Source: Croceimicrobium sp965656185
GTDB taxonomy: Bacteria; Bacteroidota; Bacteroidia; Flavobacteriales; Schleiferiaceae
Reading direction: 5' to 3'
Length of the DNA stretch: 64,000 bases
Assembly (NCBI GenBank): GCA_965656185.1
Contig: CBFHJH010000001.1
Location: forward strand, 310,001-374,000
The notes below the pieces were generated by a model. The model was not told where the DNA came from. It did no database searches and worked only from the letters and a program-made list of their open reading frames with translations. This document shows, in pieces, positions 41,272 through 50,994 of the stretch. Numbering within the stretch: position 1 is the first letter of the stretch; each line of letters starts with the position of its first letter. The translations under genes and the position numbers were made by a program.

Positions 41272-42728
41272 TGCGCTTATTTAATCCTCGAATGACCGGT
41301 GCCTTGATCGGTGCCCTATTGATGATCGTGGCCGGTATGATGCTGATCAACGTGGCAGTAGCCGTTTTTTATCAGGAAGATTGGCAATCCCTACTACTAT
41401 CATCAGGAATAACTTTTGCAACCGGCGGCTTACTCTATCTTCTCAATCTTAAGAATACCAATAAGGAAGTTCGTAAAAGAGATGGTTTTTTGATCGTTAC
41501 CTTAGGCTGGATAGCCATGTCGATCATGGGAAGCTTGCCTTACGCATTAACAGGCTCTATTGAAGGCATCGTTGATGCTATTTTTGAAACGGTGAGCGGC
41601 TTTACCACTACTGGAGCTACGATCATGACCGATATTGAAGCTCAGCCCAAGTCCATTCTTTTTTGGCGAAGCATGACGCATTGGATCGGAGGGATGGGAA
41701 TTATTGTTTTAACGGTGGCGATCTTACCGCTTTTAGGGGTAGGGGGTATGCAGCTCTTTGTGGCTGAGGCACCGGGAGTTACCCCCGATAAATTACATCC
41801 ACGCATTACGGGCACGGCTAAGCGCCTTTGGATCATCTATGTGGCCCTTACCTCGCTGGAGGCAATTGCCTTGTTCATAGCGGGTATGGATGGTTTTGAT
41901 GCAATTAATCACGCCATGGCTACTATGGCAACTGGGGGCTTTTCCACAAAAAATGCCAGTATTGCTTATTACAGTTCACCTGCCATTCATTATATCATCA
42001 TTCTGTTTATGTTCTTGGCAGGGGTAAACTTCACTATGCTGTATTTCGGATTCACCGGAAGGTTTCGTCAGCTTAAAGCGAACGAAGAGTTTAGAGTCTA
42101 CACTTGGAATACCTTGATCTTTTCTACTATCGTAGCTTTGGTTCTGATCTTCTTCCAAGGCTTGCCGGGAGAAGAGAGTATTCGAAATGCCTTGTTTACA
42201 GTGGTTTCGATTACCACAACCACGGGTTTTATCACCGATAACTATTTGCTCTGGCCTAATTTCTTGATCTTTTTGGTCTTTGTTTTATTCTTTTCGGGTG
42301 GATCTACGGGCTCCACCTCAGGGGGGATGAAGATCATGCGACATATTATTTTGATCAAGAATAGCTTTTTAGAGCTTAAAAGGCAGATTCACCCCAATGC
42401 CATCATTCCGGTTCGCTTCAATGGGAAAGCCGTACCGCAGAGTATTACCAACACGGTAGCGGCATTTATTTTGATCTGGCTTATCGTATTTTTCGTAGGG
42501 GCCTTCGTTATGTCCATGTTTGGCCTCGACTTCATGTCTGCCGTTGGTTCGGTTACGGCCACATTGGGTAATATCGGTCCAGGCTTAGGTAGTGTAGGGC
42601 CGGTCGATAATTTTGCTCATATTCCTCCAGGTGGGAAACTCTTTTTGAGTTTCTTAATGCTCCTCGGGCGTTTAGAGCTCTTTACGGTACTGATCTTATT
42701 TATGCCCTATTTCTGGCAAAGGCGTTAA
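41271..42728 (+). CDS. trkH: TrkH, K+ transporter membrane subunit
   Basis: A 485-aa pore-forming subunit with about ten helices in four M1-P-M2 repeats. The four selectivity-filter segments are seen: SGFTTTGATI, MATGGFSTK, TTTTGFITDN and TATLGNIGPGLG, each with the conserved Gly lining the K+ path. MRSMTHWIGGMGIIVL-like and SGGSTGSTSGGMKIMR loops are also family-typical. It forms a dimer with the TrkA ring below. It ends two bases from the convergent universal-stress gene that closes the V-ATPase operon. Confidence 0.96.
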   Translation: MRLFNPRMTGALIGALLMIVAGMMLINVAVAVFYQEDWQSLLLSSGITFATGGLLYLLNLKNTNKEVRKRDGFLIVTLGWIAMSIMGSLPYALTGSIEGIVDAIFETVSGFTTTGATIMTDIEAQPKSILFWRSMTHWIGGMGIIVLTVAILPLLGVGGMQLFVAEAPGVTPDKLHPRITGTAKRLWIIYVALTSLEAIALFIAGMDGFDAINHAMATMATGGFSTKNASIAYYSSPAIHYIIILFMFLAGVNFTMLYFGFTGRFRQLKANEEFRVYTWNTLIFSTIVALVLIFFQGLPGEESIRNALFTVVSITTTTGFITDNYLLWPNFLIFLVFVLFFSGGSTGSTSGGMKIMRHIILIKNSFLELKRQIHPNAIIPVRFNGKAVPQSITNTVAAFILIWLIVFFVGAFVMSMFGLDFMSAVGSVTATLGNIGPGLGSVGPVDNFAHIPPGGKLFLSFLMLLGRLELFTVLILFMPYFWQRR

Positions 42729-42729
42729 A

Positions 42730-43653
42730 CTAGTCTAATAGGGATTGTAAAGCTTTTAAGAAATCGAGGTTTTCCCTTTTATTCTTTAATACCAAGAGGG
42801 GAGTGCGCTTATTGATGCGCACTAATTCTTTGCAAAAGGAACCCAGCATAACACTAGCTGAGGCCGTACGCCCCTTGGAACTGATCACAATCAGGTCGGC
42901 ACCAATATAATCAGCTTCAAAGAGACAGCGCTCTGGCCCATCTCCCTGGTTTTCATTAAAACTACACGGCAACTTATCGGGTAGCTTATTCTTTTTCTTG
43001 AACGCTTGCCATTCCTTAAAGCTTTGATCGCGTAGGGCCTCATTTAGCTCTCTAACACTTTCCGCATTCTTAAGGTATTTGGGTGCCGAAGGGAAGAGGT
43101 GTATGCAGCGAATATCGGCGTGCAGTCTGTTAGCTAAAGTCTGAGCGAAATGCAGTGACTTCAGTCCTAATGCACTGAAGTCTAAAGGGATCAGGATTTC
43201 ACTGATCTCCGAAACAGCGTTCTCTGGTACAAGTAGGGTGGAGCATGGGCCTTGTTCGGTAAGTCTAGATCCCAATAAGTGATGATCGCGATCGGTTTGA
43301 TGTCTACCCAAAATCATAAGGTCTATGTCCTTGATATGGGTTTGCCGCAAGATTTGATCATAGGCTTGTCCTTCAAGTAAGATCACCTGAGCTTCTATGG
43401 CGTCTGCACCAAATTCATGTTCGTATAGCTCTAATAGGTATTTTTCTATGTTCTCCTCTTTGGGAGCGATAAGATCACCATACTTGAGTCGTATATCATC
43501 GCTTAAAGCTAAATCATCGCTAACGTGCATTAAGTAAAGGCGATCCACTTTATAGGAGGCAAGAAAATAGGCACTATAACGCAATACCTTTTCATCCAAG
43601 GCGCCTCCGTCGAGCGCAATCAAAACGCGATTAAAGTCGGCCTGGTTTTTCAT
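42730..43653 (-). CDS. Universal stress protein, two UspA domains
   Basis: A 307-aa tandem Usp protein. Domain 1 (about residues 8-150) begins NRVLIALDGGALDEKVL and contains LMILGRHQTDRDHHLLGSRLTEQGPCSTLLV; domain 2 (about 165-290) begins EILIPLDFSALGLKSL and contains LIVISSKGRTASASVMLGSFCKELVRINKRTPLLVL. The G2xG9xG(S/T)-like loops suggest nucleotide binding. It is the last gene of the V-ATPase operon, 3 bases after ntpK, and a second Usp gene begins the same operon. A role in sensing energy or ion status is inferred from this position. Confidence 0.86.
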   Translation of the reverse strand: MKNQADFNRVLIALDGGALDEKVLRYSAYFLASYKVDRLYLMHVSDDLALSDDIRLKYGDLIAPKEENIEKYLLELYEHEFGADAIEAQVILLEGQAYDQILRQTHIKDIDLMILGRHQTDRDHHLLGSRLTEQGPCSTLLVPENAVSEISEILIPLDFSALGLKSLHFAQTLANRLHADIRCIHLFPSAPKYLKNAESVRELNEALRDQSFKEWQAFKKKNKLPDKLPCSFNENQGDGPERCLFEADYIGADLIVISSKGRTASASVMLGSFCKELVRINKRTPLLVLKNKRENLDFLKALQSLLD

Positions 43654-43656
43654 GGT

Positions 43657-44115
43657 CTACAATATTCCGCGGATTAGGAAAAGCGCTGCAAAAGCAATGA
43701 TAGCGTAGAGTTCAGGGAATACTGCTAAAATAAGGGTGCGTCCAAAAGCATCATTCCCACTTCCAATGGCATCAATGCCACTGGCACATACTTTACCTTG
43801 GTAAATTCCGGAGAATAATCCAGCCAATCCTAGGGCAATACCGCCTCCGAGGATACCGGCCCCCTGCAATAAGGTTATTTCTGGGCTAATGAATTCCTGA
43901 AGAATAAAGAAACCAGCAAAGCCATAGAGACCTTGGGTTCCAGGCAAAGCACTTAAAACAATAAAGGAGCCAAAAGCATCGGGCTTCTTTTTTAGGGCGC
44001 CAACGGTGGCCATTGCGCCTGCGGCAGTTCCCATAATACTGCCCATTCCGGCCAGTGCGATTAATATTCCGAATCCTACAAAGGCGAGGATCAAAGCAAG
44101 GCTAACTGTTTCCAT
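43657..44115 (-). CDS. ntpK: V-type ATPase subunit K, Na+-type rotor ring
   Basis: This proteolipid forms the membrane rotor ring. The 152-aa protein has two hairpins (four helices). The Na+-binding ligands of Enterococcus hirae NtpK (Leu61, Thr64, Gln65, Gln110, Glu139) are all present with constant offset of four: Leu57, Thr60, Gln61, Gln106 and Glu135, in LPGTQGLYGF, IYQGKV and FPELYAI. Proton-type rings usually lack the Gln/Thr set. This argues strongly for Na+ coupling. The start overlaps the 3' end of ntpI by 14 bases. Confidence 0.93.
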   Translation of the reverse strand: METVSLALILAFVGFGILIALAGMGSIMGTAAGAMATVGALKKKPDAFGSFIVLSALPGTQGLYGFAGFFILQEFISPEITLLQGAGILGGGIALGLAGLFSGIYQGKVCASGIDAIGSGNDAFGRTLILAVFPELYAIIAFAALFLIRGIL

Positions 44116-45922
44116 GGCTTTTAAATTTTAGTCGATTTGATTTTTGAAATGGTTTGAATTCTATCCCGCCTCCTTCGAATTGGGCATTGTTGTAAAATTC
44201 TACGAATGTGAGTCGAAGTGGGTGTATAAAGGAACCTAGAATGGCTAATACCAGGTTTAAACTATGGCCAAATACGAGGAAAAGGCTAGCGCCGATTATA
44301 GATAAGACAGAAGCTCCCATCATATCCATACCGATTTGATTTACCACTAATCCCAGTACCGCAGAGGTTACCCCTAAGGCAAATAAACGTACGTAGGAGA
44401 GTACGTCGCCTAATAATCCCGTGAATATGAAGAATAGCGGTAAAACACTGCCACCAATTCGACTCAGTATTTTAAGGTTCATATCGTGGAAGAACATCAC
44501 TAGCAAAACCCCGACGAGCAGCAGTGATTGTAGTGCTAAGGCTGCGTCATTATTCAGATTTAGAGTGTCACTCATGAAGAGACTAACGGCGCCAACCACA
44601 ATAAATAGTTTGCCCCAATGCGAAAGCGCATGTTTAAAACCATCGTAATACCAGGCCTTCACGATTGCAATTATTAAGCCGATCAAAATCTGTAAGACAC
44701 CGATTAGGAGCGCAACATTAAAGGCATTGAAAAAGTAGCTACTATCATCGGGGATGATCACTAGATTAGATAGACTGGCGATCCAGCCAATATCGTGCTC
44801 AGGCACCAAGGCGATTCCAAAGAGGCTACCACTCTTGATCAAGCCCATAAGGGTAGTGCTTAAGCCTAGAATCAAAACCAGATAAGCGATCGGCTTTTGC
44901 TCTCGCAAAAAGCTAAACAATCCAATAATAGCCACCAGACTCATTAGAGCTCCATAGCCAGCGTCTCCTAGGCAATAGGCGAAAAGTACCGGATAGAAAA
45001 CCGCGATCAGCGGAGTTAGGTCGAATTCGTGATAATGAGGTAATTGAAAGATCTTGGTGATGGGCTCGAATAGGCGAGAAATACGCCCGTTTTTTAAAGC
45101 TACCGGAATTCTTTCACCTTTACGTGGTTCTGAGATACGGTAGGCACAAGGATAATCTTTGATCAAGGAAATTACCGCGGCTTCTTGCTCTGCTTCGAAC
45201 CAGGCGCTAATGCTTTCAAGCTTTTGATTCTTGGCTTCTTTCCATAGTTCCAATCCACTTTCAAATTGCCATGAATCCAGGGTCTTAGCAGCCCATTCCT
45301 CTAATTTAGTTTGGTTTTGAATCACATAACTCAATTGAGCTAATAAACTCTTCCTTTTTTGAGATGTTTCCCGCAGGCCTAGATCAATGTCCTTACGGCA
45401 AAGCTTAGGAATGGAAACTGGATCTAAGCTATGAATCGGTTTATCTCCCGCGCGGTAAATAAGTGTCGCTCTTTCTAAGCCATTTTTCGCTTCCAGCTTA
45501 ATAAAATCCTTAGGTAGCTTTCCCAAGTCCTTTGCGGCAAACAGTTCAATAAATAGACCTTTTTGACTTAAAGCTTGCCAGTGTTGAGACTTGTAGTCGG
45601 GCCATGTTTTATAAAAAGCCTTATCCATGAGCAGTTCCTCTTCCTCAAAGGCCAGTTTAGAAAACTCCTTTTTAAGCCTGTAGGCAAGGGAAATCAGCTC
45701 TTCATCGGTCGATTGAGACTTAGGTGCGGCACTTAATTCTCCAAAGCTGTTTAGCCACTCTTTAAGTTCTAACCAATTTTTCCAGACTTGCGTTTGAGGT
45801 TGGTTATTTTGATCCTCACTGCCCGCAAGATGTAAGGCGCCGAGTTGCTGCAGAGCATCAGTAAAGCTGGCGCGTTGGTCAGCTTTAAGCAGTAATTCTA
45901 TTTTAAGCATCGTCTTTTTCAT
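44102..45922 (-). CDS. ntpI: V-type ATPase subunit I (a-type stator)
   Basis: A 606-aa protein: the N-terminal ~290 residues are a cytoplasmic coiled-coil arm, and the remainder holds about eight helices (AYCLGDAGYGALMSLVAIIGLF, IAYLVLILGLSTTLMGLI, LLIGVLQILIGLIIAIVKAW, LGDVLSYVRLFALGVTSAVLGLVVN, LSIIGASLFLVFGHSLNLVLAILGSFIHPLRLTFVEFY). YVRLFALG carries the conserved Arg facing the rotor ring, and HPLRLTFVEFYNN is a typical subunit-I end. The ATG sits in an ATGA overlap with the ntpD stop. Confidence 0.93.
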   Translation of the reverse strand: MKKTMLKIELLLKADQRASFTDALQQLGALHLAGSEDQNNQPQTQVWKNWLELKEWLNSFGELSAAPKSQSTDEELISLAYRLKKEFSKLAFEEEELLMDKAFYKTWPDYKSQHWQALSQKGLFIELFAAKDLGKLPKDFIKLEAKNGLERATLIYRAGDKPIHSLDPVSIPKLCRKDIDLGLRETSQKRKSLLAQLSYVIQNQTKLEEWAAKTLDSWQFESGLELWKEAKNQKLESISAWFEAEQEAAVISLIKDYPCAYRISEPRKGERIPVALKNGRISRLFEPITKIFQLPHYHEFDLTPLIAVFYPVLFAYCLGDAGYGALMSLVAIIGLFSFLREQKPIAYLVLILGLSTTLMGLIKSGSLFGIALVPEHDIGWIASLSNLVIIPDDSSYFFNAFNVALLIGVLQILIGLIIAIVKAWYYDGFKHALSHWGKLFIVVGAVSLFMSDTLNLNNDAALALQSLLLVGVLLVMFFHDMNLKILSRIGGSVLPLFFIFTGLLGDVLSYVRLFALGVTSAVLGLVVNQIGMDMMGASVLSIIGASLFLVFGHSLNLVLAILGSFIHPLRLTFVEFYNNAQFEGGGIEFKPFQKSNRLKFKSHGNS

Positions 45923-46509
45923 GAGGCTTTTTCTTGACGATTCTTGGCAATTTTCTTGGCGGCGGTAGAGATATTCTCTTTGTCTTCCAAAAAGCGTTTT
46001 ACTTTTAGGATGGCATCTTCAAACTCAGGGATCTGTACTTTTTCGTAGAGATTTACCTTTTGCGTGGTTTTTTTCCGGGATTGCTCTAATTCAGCCAACT
46101 TCTTTTGTAAGTAAACCAATTGGAGCTCTAGTTTCACGAATTCCATTAAGGCTTCGATCGCAGCCGGTAACCAAGCTGGCTCAAAGATGGGATTGAGCTC
46201 AATCTTGTGAAAGTGGACTTGAGCCAGATCTTTAACTCGAGTGCCTGCTATGTTTTCAGAGCTCAGTTCAATTTCTTTAACCTTCACGAATTCGGGCATC
46301 TCGTTCCAAATGCTCTCAAAACCAGCCAAGCGTTCAGCCTCGGCTCGATAACGTTCTTCTTTAGCGCTGATCACGGGTTTTAAGTTGGCGATCACCTGGC
46401 GTAAGGCCGTTTCTTTCCTCAAGAGGACCGGCAAAGCCTTTTGGCGTACCTTAAGGTTTTTACGGTACTCCTGAATGGCACTTTTGGTATAGGTTAGAGC
46501 AAGAGACAT
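45919..46509 (-). CDS. ntpD: V-type ATPase subunit D (central rotor shaft)
   Basis: The 196-aa protein is a long antiparallel coiled coil of the central stalk: KSAIQEYRKNLKVRQKALPVLLRKETALRQVI near the N-terminus and QIPEFEDAILKVKRFLEDKENISTAAKKIAKNRQEK near the C-terminus, separated by a globular part. The ATG overlaps the ntpB stop by one base. It links the catalytic A3B3 head to the rotor. No subunit F gene follows. Confidence 0.9.
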   Translation of the reverse strand: MSLALTYTKSAIQEYRKNLKVRQKALPVLLRKETALRQVIANLKPVISAKEERYRAEAERLAGFESIWNEMPEFVKVKEIELSSENIAGTRVKDLAQVHFHKIELNPIFEPAWLPAAIEALMEFVKLELQLVYLQKKLAELEQSRKKTTQKVNLYEKVQIPEFEDAILKVKRFLEDKENISTAAKKIAKNRQEKAS

Positions 46510-47837
46510 TAGGCTTTGCTTTTAGGCCAGAATTTATCGATCAACTGTTGTTTAAGTCCTAATTCGAAAGGCTGGAAATATTTCGACATCAGGTGCCAAC
46601 CACGATCGAGCATTTCATCGATACCAATATTGATCTCTACGTGCAAAAGGTCCTTAGCATAGTCTTTTGCGAAGTCTAAGCAACGTACGTCGTATTCATT
46701 TAAATCGAAGCCATTCTCCTTTTTAGAGCGAGCTTCGGCCGCATCGGCATAAAGCCGCACCATGGTATTCATCACTTGGGGATGATCTTCCCGTGTTTTG
46801 GTTCCAATTACGTTTTGCTTTAATCGTGAGAGGGAGCGGAAGGGGTCAATTACGGTTAAACCGGTATCGGGATCCCTCTTCAAATAGAGCTGTCCCTCGG
46901 TAATATATCCGGTGTTATCGGGGATAGCATGAGTAATATCGCCATCATTTAGAGTGGTTACTGCCACAATAGTGATCGAACCACCTTCAGGAAATTGCAC
47001 GGCTTTCTCGTAGATGCGCGCTAAATCGGAGTATAATGAGCCCGGCATAGCATCTTTACTGGGGATTTGGTCCATTTTATTGGAAACAATGGCCAATGCA
47101 TCGGCGTAGAGGGTCATGTCGGTAAGCAGGACTAGCACCTTTTCGTTTTTTTCATAAGCGAAGTATTCGGCAGTGGTACACACTTGATCGGGAATCAAGA
47201 GTCGCTCTAATGGTGGGTCCTCGGATGTATTGATATAACTAACGATCTTATCGGATGCGCCACTCTCGGCGAAACTATTTTTAAACATCAAAAAGTCATC
47301 GTGCGAAATTCCCATACCACCAAGTATGATTCGATCGGTATCGGCTCGCATAGCTACTTCTGCCAATACTTGATTGTAAGGTTGATCGGGATCGGCAAAG
47401 AAGGGGATCTTCTGACCGGTAACCAAAGTGTTATTTAGGTCAATACCCGCAATTCCAGTAGCTAATAACTTGGAGGGCAACTGGCGGCGGACGGGGTTTA
47501 CCGTATTACCTTTTAAAGCCTGCTTTTTACCTTTTACCGGATCTGCATGGTCTATGGGTTCGCCAAAGGCATTAAAGTAACGTCCGGCCATTAAAGGGCT
47601 TAGGTTAAGGGTGGGGGCTGCACCAGAAAATAGAACTTCAGCATTGGTTCCCAGTCCTTCGGTACCAGAGAAAACTTGTAGGCTCACCAGGTCACCATCT
47701 ACTTTAATTACTTGAGCGCTACGACCATCTACCCAAGCCAATTCGTCGTATTGGACGTCTTGGGCCTTTAAGGTTACCGTGGCCTTGGTGAGGGCTTTAA
47801 TACTGGTGTAGATCGGTTGAAAAGCTTTGGCTTTCAT
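46509..47837 (-). CDS. ntpB: V-type ATPase subunit B (non-catalytic)
   Basis: A 442-aa subunit alternating with A in the head. LDLNNTLVTGQKIPFFADPDQPYNQVLAEVAMRAD, RLLIPDQVCTTAEYFAYEKNEKVLVLLTDMTLYADAL, MPGSLYSDLARIYEKA and QLYLKRD fit subunit B. The Walker A Lys is absent, as expected for this non-catalytic subunit. It starts in a 4-base overlap with the ntpA stop and is shorter than the ~465-aa archaeal form. Confidence 0.95.
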   Translation of the reverse strand: MKAKAFQPIYTSIKALTKATVTLKAQDVQYDELAWVDGRSAQVIKVDGDLVSLQVFSGTEGLGTNAEVLFSGAAPTLNLSPLMAGRYFNAFGEPIDHADPVKGKKQALKGNTVNPVRRQLPSKLLATGIAGIDLNNTLVTGQKIPFFADPDQPYNQVLAEVAMRADTDRIILGGMGISHDDFLMFKNSFAESGASDKIVSYINTSEDPPLERLLIPDQVCTTAEYFAYEKNEKVLVLLTDMTLYADALAIVSNKMDQIPSKDAMPGSLYSDLARIYEKAVQFPEGGSITIVAVTTLNDGDITHAIPDNTGYITEGQLYLKRDPDTGLTVIDPFRSLSRLKQNVIGTKTREDHPQVMNTMVRLYADAAEARSKKENGFDLNEYDVRCLDFAKDYAKDLLHVEINIGIDEMLDRGWHLMSKYFQPFELGLKQQLIDKFWPKSKA

Positions 47838-49588
47838 GATTGCAAGGTCTTTTCGTATTGTTCATCTAATTGACGGTCGAAGCCTAGGAATTCTTCTGAT
47901 TCGAAGGCGCTGTAATTCATCTGCTTAAAGAGATTGATCAACTTCTTGTAGAAGCGACTTACCGCATTGAAGTCCTCAAACTCCATATCTTGTTTACAGA
48001 TTTCCAAAACTCGATTGAGAACGTAGGATTGCCTTTCTAGACTGGAGTTCATATCGACGTCATCGAAGGAATCTTGCTGAATGAAGGCAAAGTCGATCAA
48101 CTCGCTTTTCCAGAAATCTTCGTGGTAATCGATCGGTACAGAATCATCGCCCAGGATGCTGATTTGGTCACGAGCTTCAATTCCTTTGGCCAATATTTCT
48201 TTAGCACTTTGAACTTTGTCTACCCAGCTATCTTCTAAGCGCTCGGCCGAAAATTTGCGAAACTCTGGATAATCTAAATAACGGCTGTAGGAAGCTAGGG
48301 GGTCTATGGCCGGATAGCGCTTTGCATCGGCTCGCTTTTGCGACAATGCATAAAAGCAGCGGGCAACCTTAGCGGTAGATTCAGTAACTGGTTCTTTAAA
48401 GTTACCCCCGGCAGGCGAAACCGTTCCGAGAAAAGTAACTGAGCCCTGTTGGCCATTATTAAGCTCTACAATTCCAGCGCGGCTGTAAAAGTTGGCAATC
48501 ACCGCGGGCAACTCTACGGGAAAGGCATCCGTGCCGGGCAATTCCTCCATACGATTGCTCATCTCACGTAAAGCTTGGGCCCAACGCGAAGTACTATCGG
48601 CCAAGAGCAGTACTTTATGTCCCATAGAGCGGTAATATTCCGCCATGGTCATTCCTACATACACAGAAGCCTCGCGGGCCGCAACGGGCATATTGGAAGT
48701 ATTACAAACAATGGTGGTTTTCTCCTTTAGTTTTCGTCCGGTGCGGATATCTTCGAGGTTAGGGAAGGAGTGGAAGATCTCAACTACCTCATTGGCCCTT
48801 TCGCCGCAAGCTACAAGGATTACCACATCAGCTTGGTTATTCTTGGCGATAGCTTGTTGTAGTACGGTTTTGCCGGTGCCAAAGGCGCCTGGAATATAGG
48901 CCGTTCCGCCTATGGTTATTGGGTTTAGTGAGTCAATTACTCTTAGACCGGTTTGAAAGATCTCACCGGGCCTTAGCTTGGAGTGGTAGGATTTAATGGG
49001 CCATTTAACGGGCCATTTTTGATACATGCTCACTTCGTGCACCACACCTTGTTCGTCTTTTAGCTTTGCGATCCAATCGGCTACCGCATAATTTCCTTCC
49101 GCTCGCAGTTCCATCACTTCGTATAAACCCTTGAATTTGAATGGAACCATGATCTTGTGGGCCAACTGATTCTCATCCACTTCACCCAAATGGTCCCCGG
49201 CCTTAACCTTTTCGCCGATCTTAGCTAGTGGCTTAAAGAGGAATTCATGACTTAAATCTAGGGGGGCACTTTGTTGACCTGAAACTATAAAAGTACCAGG
49301 CATGGCTTCGAGGTCATTTTGCAGCCCATCATAATTCTTGCTCAGAATTCCGGGGCCGAGACTCACTTCTAGCAATTCATTACTAAAGCGTGCGACGTCA
49401 CCGAATTTCAGTCCGGTGCCCGCTTCAAACAATTGAGCGTAGGCAATACTTCCGTTGATCTTGATTACCTCGGCCATAAGCTCCTTATCTTTCTGTTCTA
49501 CATAACAGATCTCATTTTGAGCTACCGGACCATCTACCTCGATTTGTAAGAGGTTACTGGTGATTCCTTTGATAGTACCCTTAGTCAT
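47834..49588 (-). CDS. ntpA: V-type ATPase catalytic subunit A
   Basis: A 584-aa catalytic subunit. P-loop GAFGTGKTVLQQ (around residue 234), the subunit A-specific bulge domain (about 100-190), VVILVACGERANEVVEI, LLLADSTSRWAQALREMS and the arginine-finger region RAGIVELNNGQQGSVT are present. It hydrolyses ATP to turn the rotor, or makes ATP when ion flow is reversed. The start overlaps the 3' end of the DUF2764 gene. Confidence 0.96.
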   Translation of the reverse strand: MTKGTIKGITSNLLQIEVDGPVAQNEICYVEQKDKELMAEVIKINGSIAYAQLFEAGTGLKFGDVARFSNELLEVSLGPGILSKNYDGLQNDLEAMPGTFIVSGQQSAPLDLSHEFLFKPLAKIGEKVKAGDHLGEVDENQLAHKIMVPFKFKGLYEVMELRAEGNYAVADWIAKLKDEQGVVHEVSMYQKWPVKWPIKSYHSKLRPGEIFQTGLRVIDSLNPITIGGTAYIPGAFGTGKTVLQQAIAKNNQADVVILVACGERANEVVEIFHSFPNLEDIRTGRKLKEKTTIVCNTSNMPVAAREASVYVGMTMAEYYRSMGHKVLLLADSTSRWAQALREMSNRMEELPGTDAFPVELPAVIANFYSRAGIVELNNGQQGSVTFLGTVSPAGGNFKEPVTESTAKVARCFYALSQKRADAKRYPAIDPLASYSRYLDYPEFRKFSAERLEDSWVDKVQSAKEILAKGIEARDQISILGDDSVPIDYHEDFWKSELIDFAFIQQDSFDDVDMNSSLERQSYVLNRVLEICKQDMEFEDFNAVSRFYKKLINLFKQMNYSAFESEEFLGFDRQLDEQYEKTLQS

Positions 49589-50411
49589 GGACTTCTATAT
49601 TTTGAAGGGCTGACTTCACCAATGATTGAAGTTTTGGCTCTTCTTGGTTTTGAAAAAGTTGCTCGCGGCGGTAGAGGAGGAATAGTTTTGCCACGTAATT
49701 AAGCAGTGCAAAGCGATCGAAATAGTGGCCTTGCGCTAGGTCATCAGCTTCCTGCCAAAGCACTTGATGAACCGCTAAGCTTATTTGCTTGGGGTCTTTG
49801 CTAGAAAGGCTGTGTATTAAATCCTCCAGAAAGGGGAAGGTGAGTTGGTCTTCTTGACGGATAGTAAGGGGTCTTCGGCGCAATAGCGCCACAATGGCGT
49901 GATTTGAGAAACTTCTATCCTGGTCGATAAAGCTATATTCACCCTGATGAAAACTCGCCATCAGGCCTCTAAGCTGGTGTTCAAAGTTAAAATAGTCCCT
50001 TACAAACGGAGAGTCCTCTAGCGCTTCCGCGGCTTGGAAAAACTGAGACAAGACTTCTGTTTCGATGCGATTTAGATTCCAATGTGGAATTCGTTCCCTT
50101 TGCTCTTCATACCAAGAGCGTAAAAAGGGGGGGAGGATCTCTAAATTTTGATCGAGCCCATTAAAGTCTGAGGTTTTATGCCCGTAAGGCTTTCGCAAGG
50201 GCCGGTGCTCTATATGACCATAGAGTTGTTGCCAATATTCGATCAGGTTATAGCTTTCATTTCGGTAAAGAAACCAAGAGATATGCTCAAGGTCTGCTTG
50301 GTCGCATTGACGCATGATCAAGTCGAATGCTTTGTCCAAGGCAGTTTCGTCTGGCCGACCGTCTAAGCTTAAGTTGGGTAGGGAGCTTAAGATGTAATAG
50401 TAATTAGTCAT
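49581..50411 (-). CDS. DUF2764 V-ATPase-operon protein (subunit-C-like)
   Basis: A 276-aa protein. ATG 50411 (MTNYYYILSSLPNL) is preferred; a ten-residue upstream extension has no family match. The MTNYYYxxxSLPxLxLDxxP start and the helical body identify the DUF2764 family, which in chlamydiae, spirochaetes and Bacteroidota occupies the place of subunit C between E and A. It is therefore presumed to connect stator and membrane sector, though direct evidence is limited. It overlaps ntpE by 8 bases and ntpA by 8. Confidence 0.84.
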   Translation of the reverse strand: MTNYYYILSSLPNLSLDGRPDETALDKAFDLIMRQCDQADLEHISWFLYRNESYNLIEYWQQLYGHIEHRPLRKPYGHKTSDFNGLDQNLEILPPFLRSWYEEQRERIPHWNLNRIETEVLSQFFQAAEALEDSPFVRDYFNFEHQLRGLMASFHQGEYSFIDQDRSFSNHAIVALLRRRPLTIRQEDQLTFPFLEDLIHSLSSKDPKQISLAVHQVLWQEADDLAQGHYFDRFALLNYVAKLFLLYRREQLFQNQEEPKLQSLVKSALQNIEVHD

Positions 50412-50994
50412 GGCCGAATAGACTTTGGTAGAGCTCCTCATTCAAATATTCTCGAAAAAGGGCGTTAAACTCCGCTTCGCCAAAAGCTAATTGAAATCCA
50501 CCTTCTTTATCAATTAACTTAAACTTTAGGTTATCACCTTTAACTAACTCCATATTAGTTAGTTTTTCAGACACAAATGCTTCCCATTCCTTGCTTAGCT
50601 CTATCGGGATAATCAACTGATAATTGCCTTCATTTAGACCCTCGACTAATTTCAGGACTAAGCTTTGCATCAATTCTTGATCGCTAATATTTCGCATTAG
50701 CGCAGGCGCGATACTGTCTTGATGAATGAGGTTAATGATTTCATTTTGCAGATCCTGTTTGATTTGAAGGGCCCTTTGCCGCACTTCATTGATCTGGGCT
50801 TGCTCAATTTGCTTCAACTTTCGCTCTTCTTCCTTAAAGAAGGCCTCGGCTTTGACTTTCGCTTCATGCAGCAATTGCTCTCGCTCTTTTGCGGCTTCTT
50901 CTTTTAAAACAGCAATTTCAGATTCCGCTTTCTCTATCAACTCTTGGTAGAGCGATTCGCTGAGCCTATCTAAGTTTTGGAAATTGGTACTCAT
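50404..50994 (-). CDS. ntpE: V-type ATPase subunit E (peripheral stalk)
   Basis: The 196-aa protein has a long N-terminal coiled coil (SLYQELIEKAESEIAVLKEEAAKEREQLLHEAKVKAEAFFKEEERKLKQIEQ) and a globular C-terminal half ending in a basic/acidic tail. This is the layout of peripheral stalk subunit E. The ATG overlaps the Usp stop by one base. No separate G or H stalk gene is present, consistent with the reduced operon. Confidence 0.88.
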   Translation of the reverse strand: MSTNFQNLDRLSESLYQELIEKAESEIAVLKEEAAKEREQLLHEAKVKAEAFFKEEERKLKQIEQAQINEVRQRALQIKQDLQNEIINLIHQDSIAPALMRNISDQELMQSLVLKLVEGLNEGNYQLIIPIELSKEWEAFVSEKLTNMELVKGDNLKFKLIDKEGGFQLAFGEAEFNALFREYLNEELYQSLFGHD

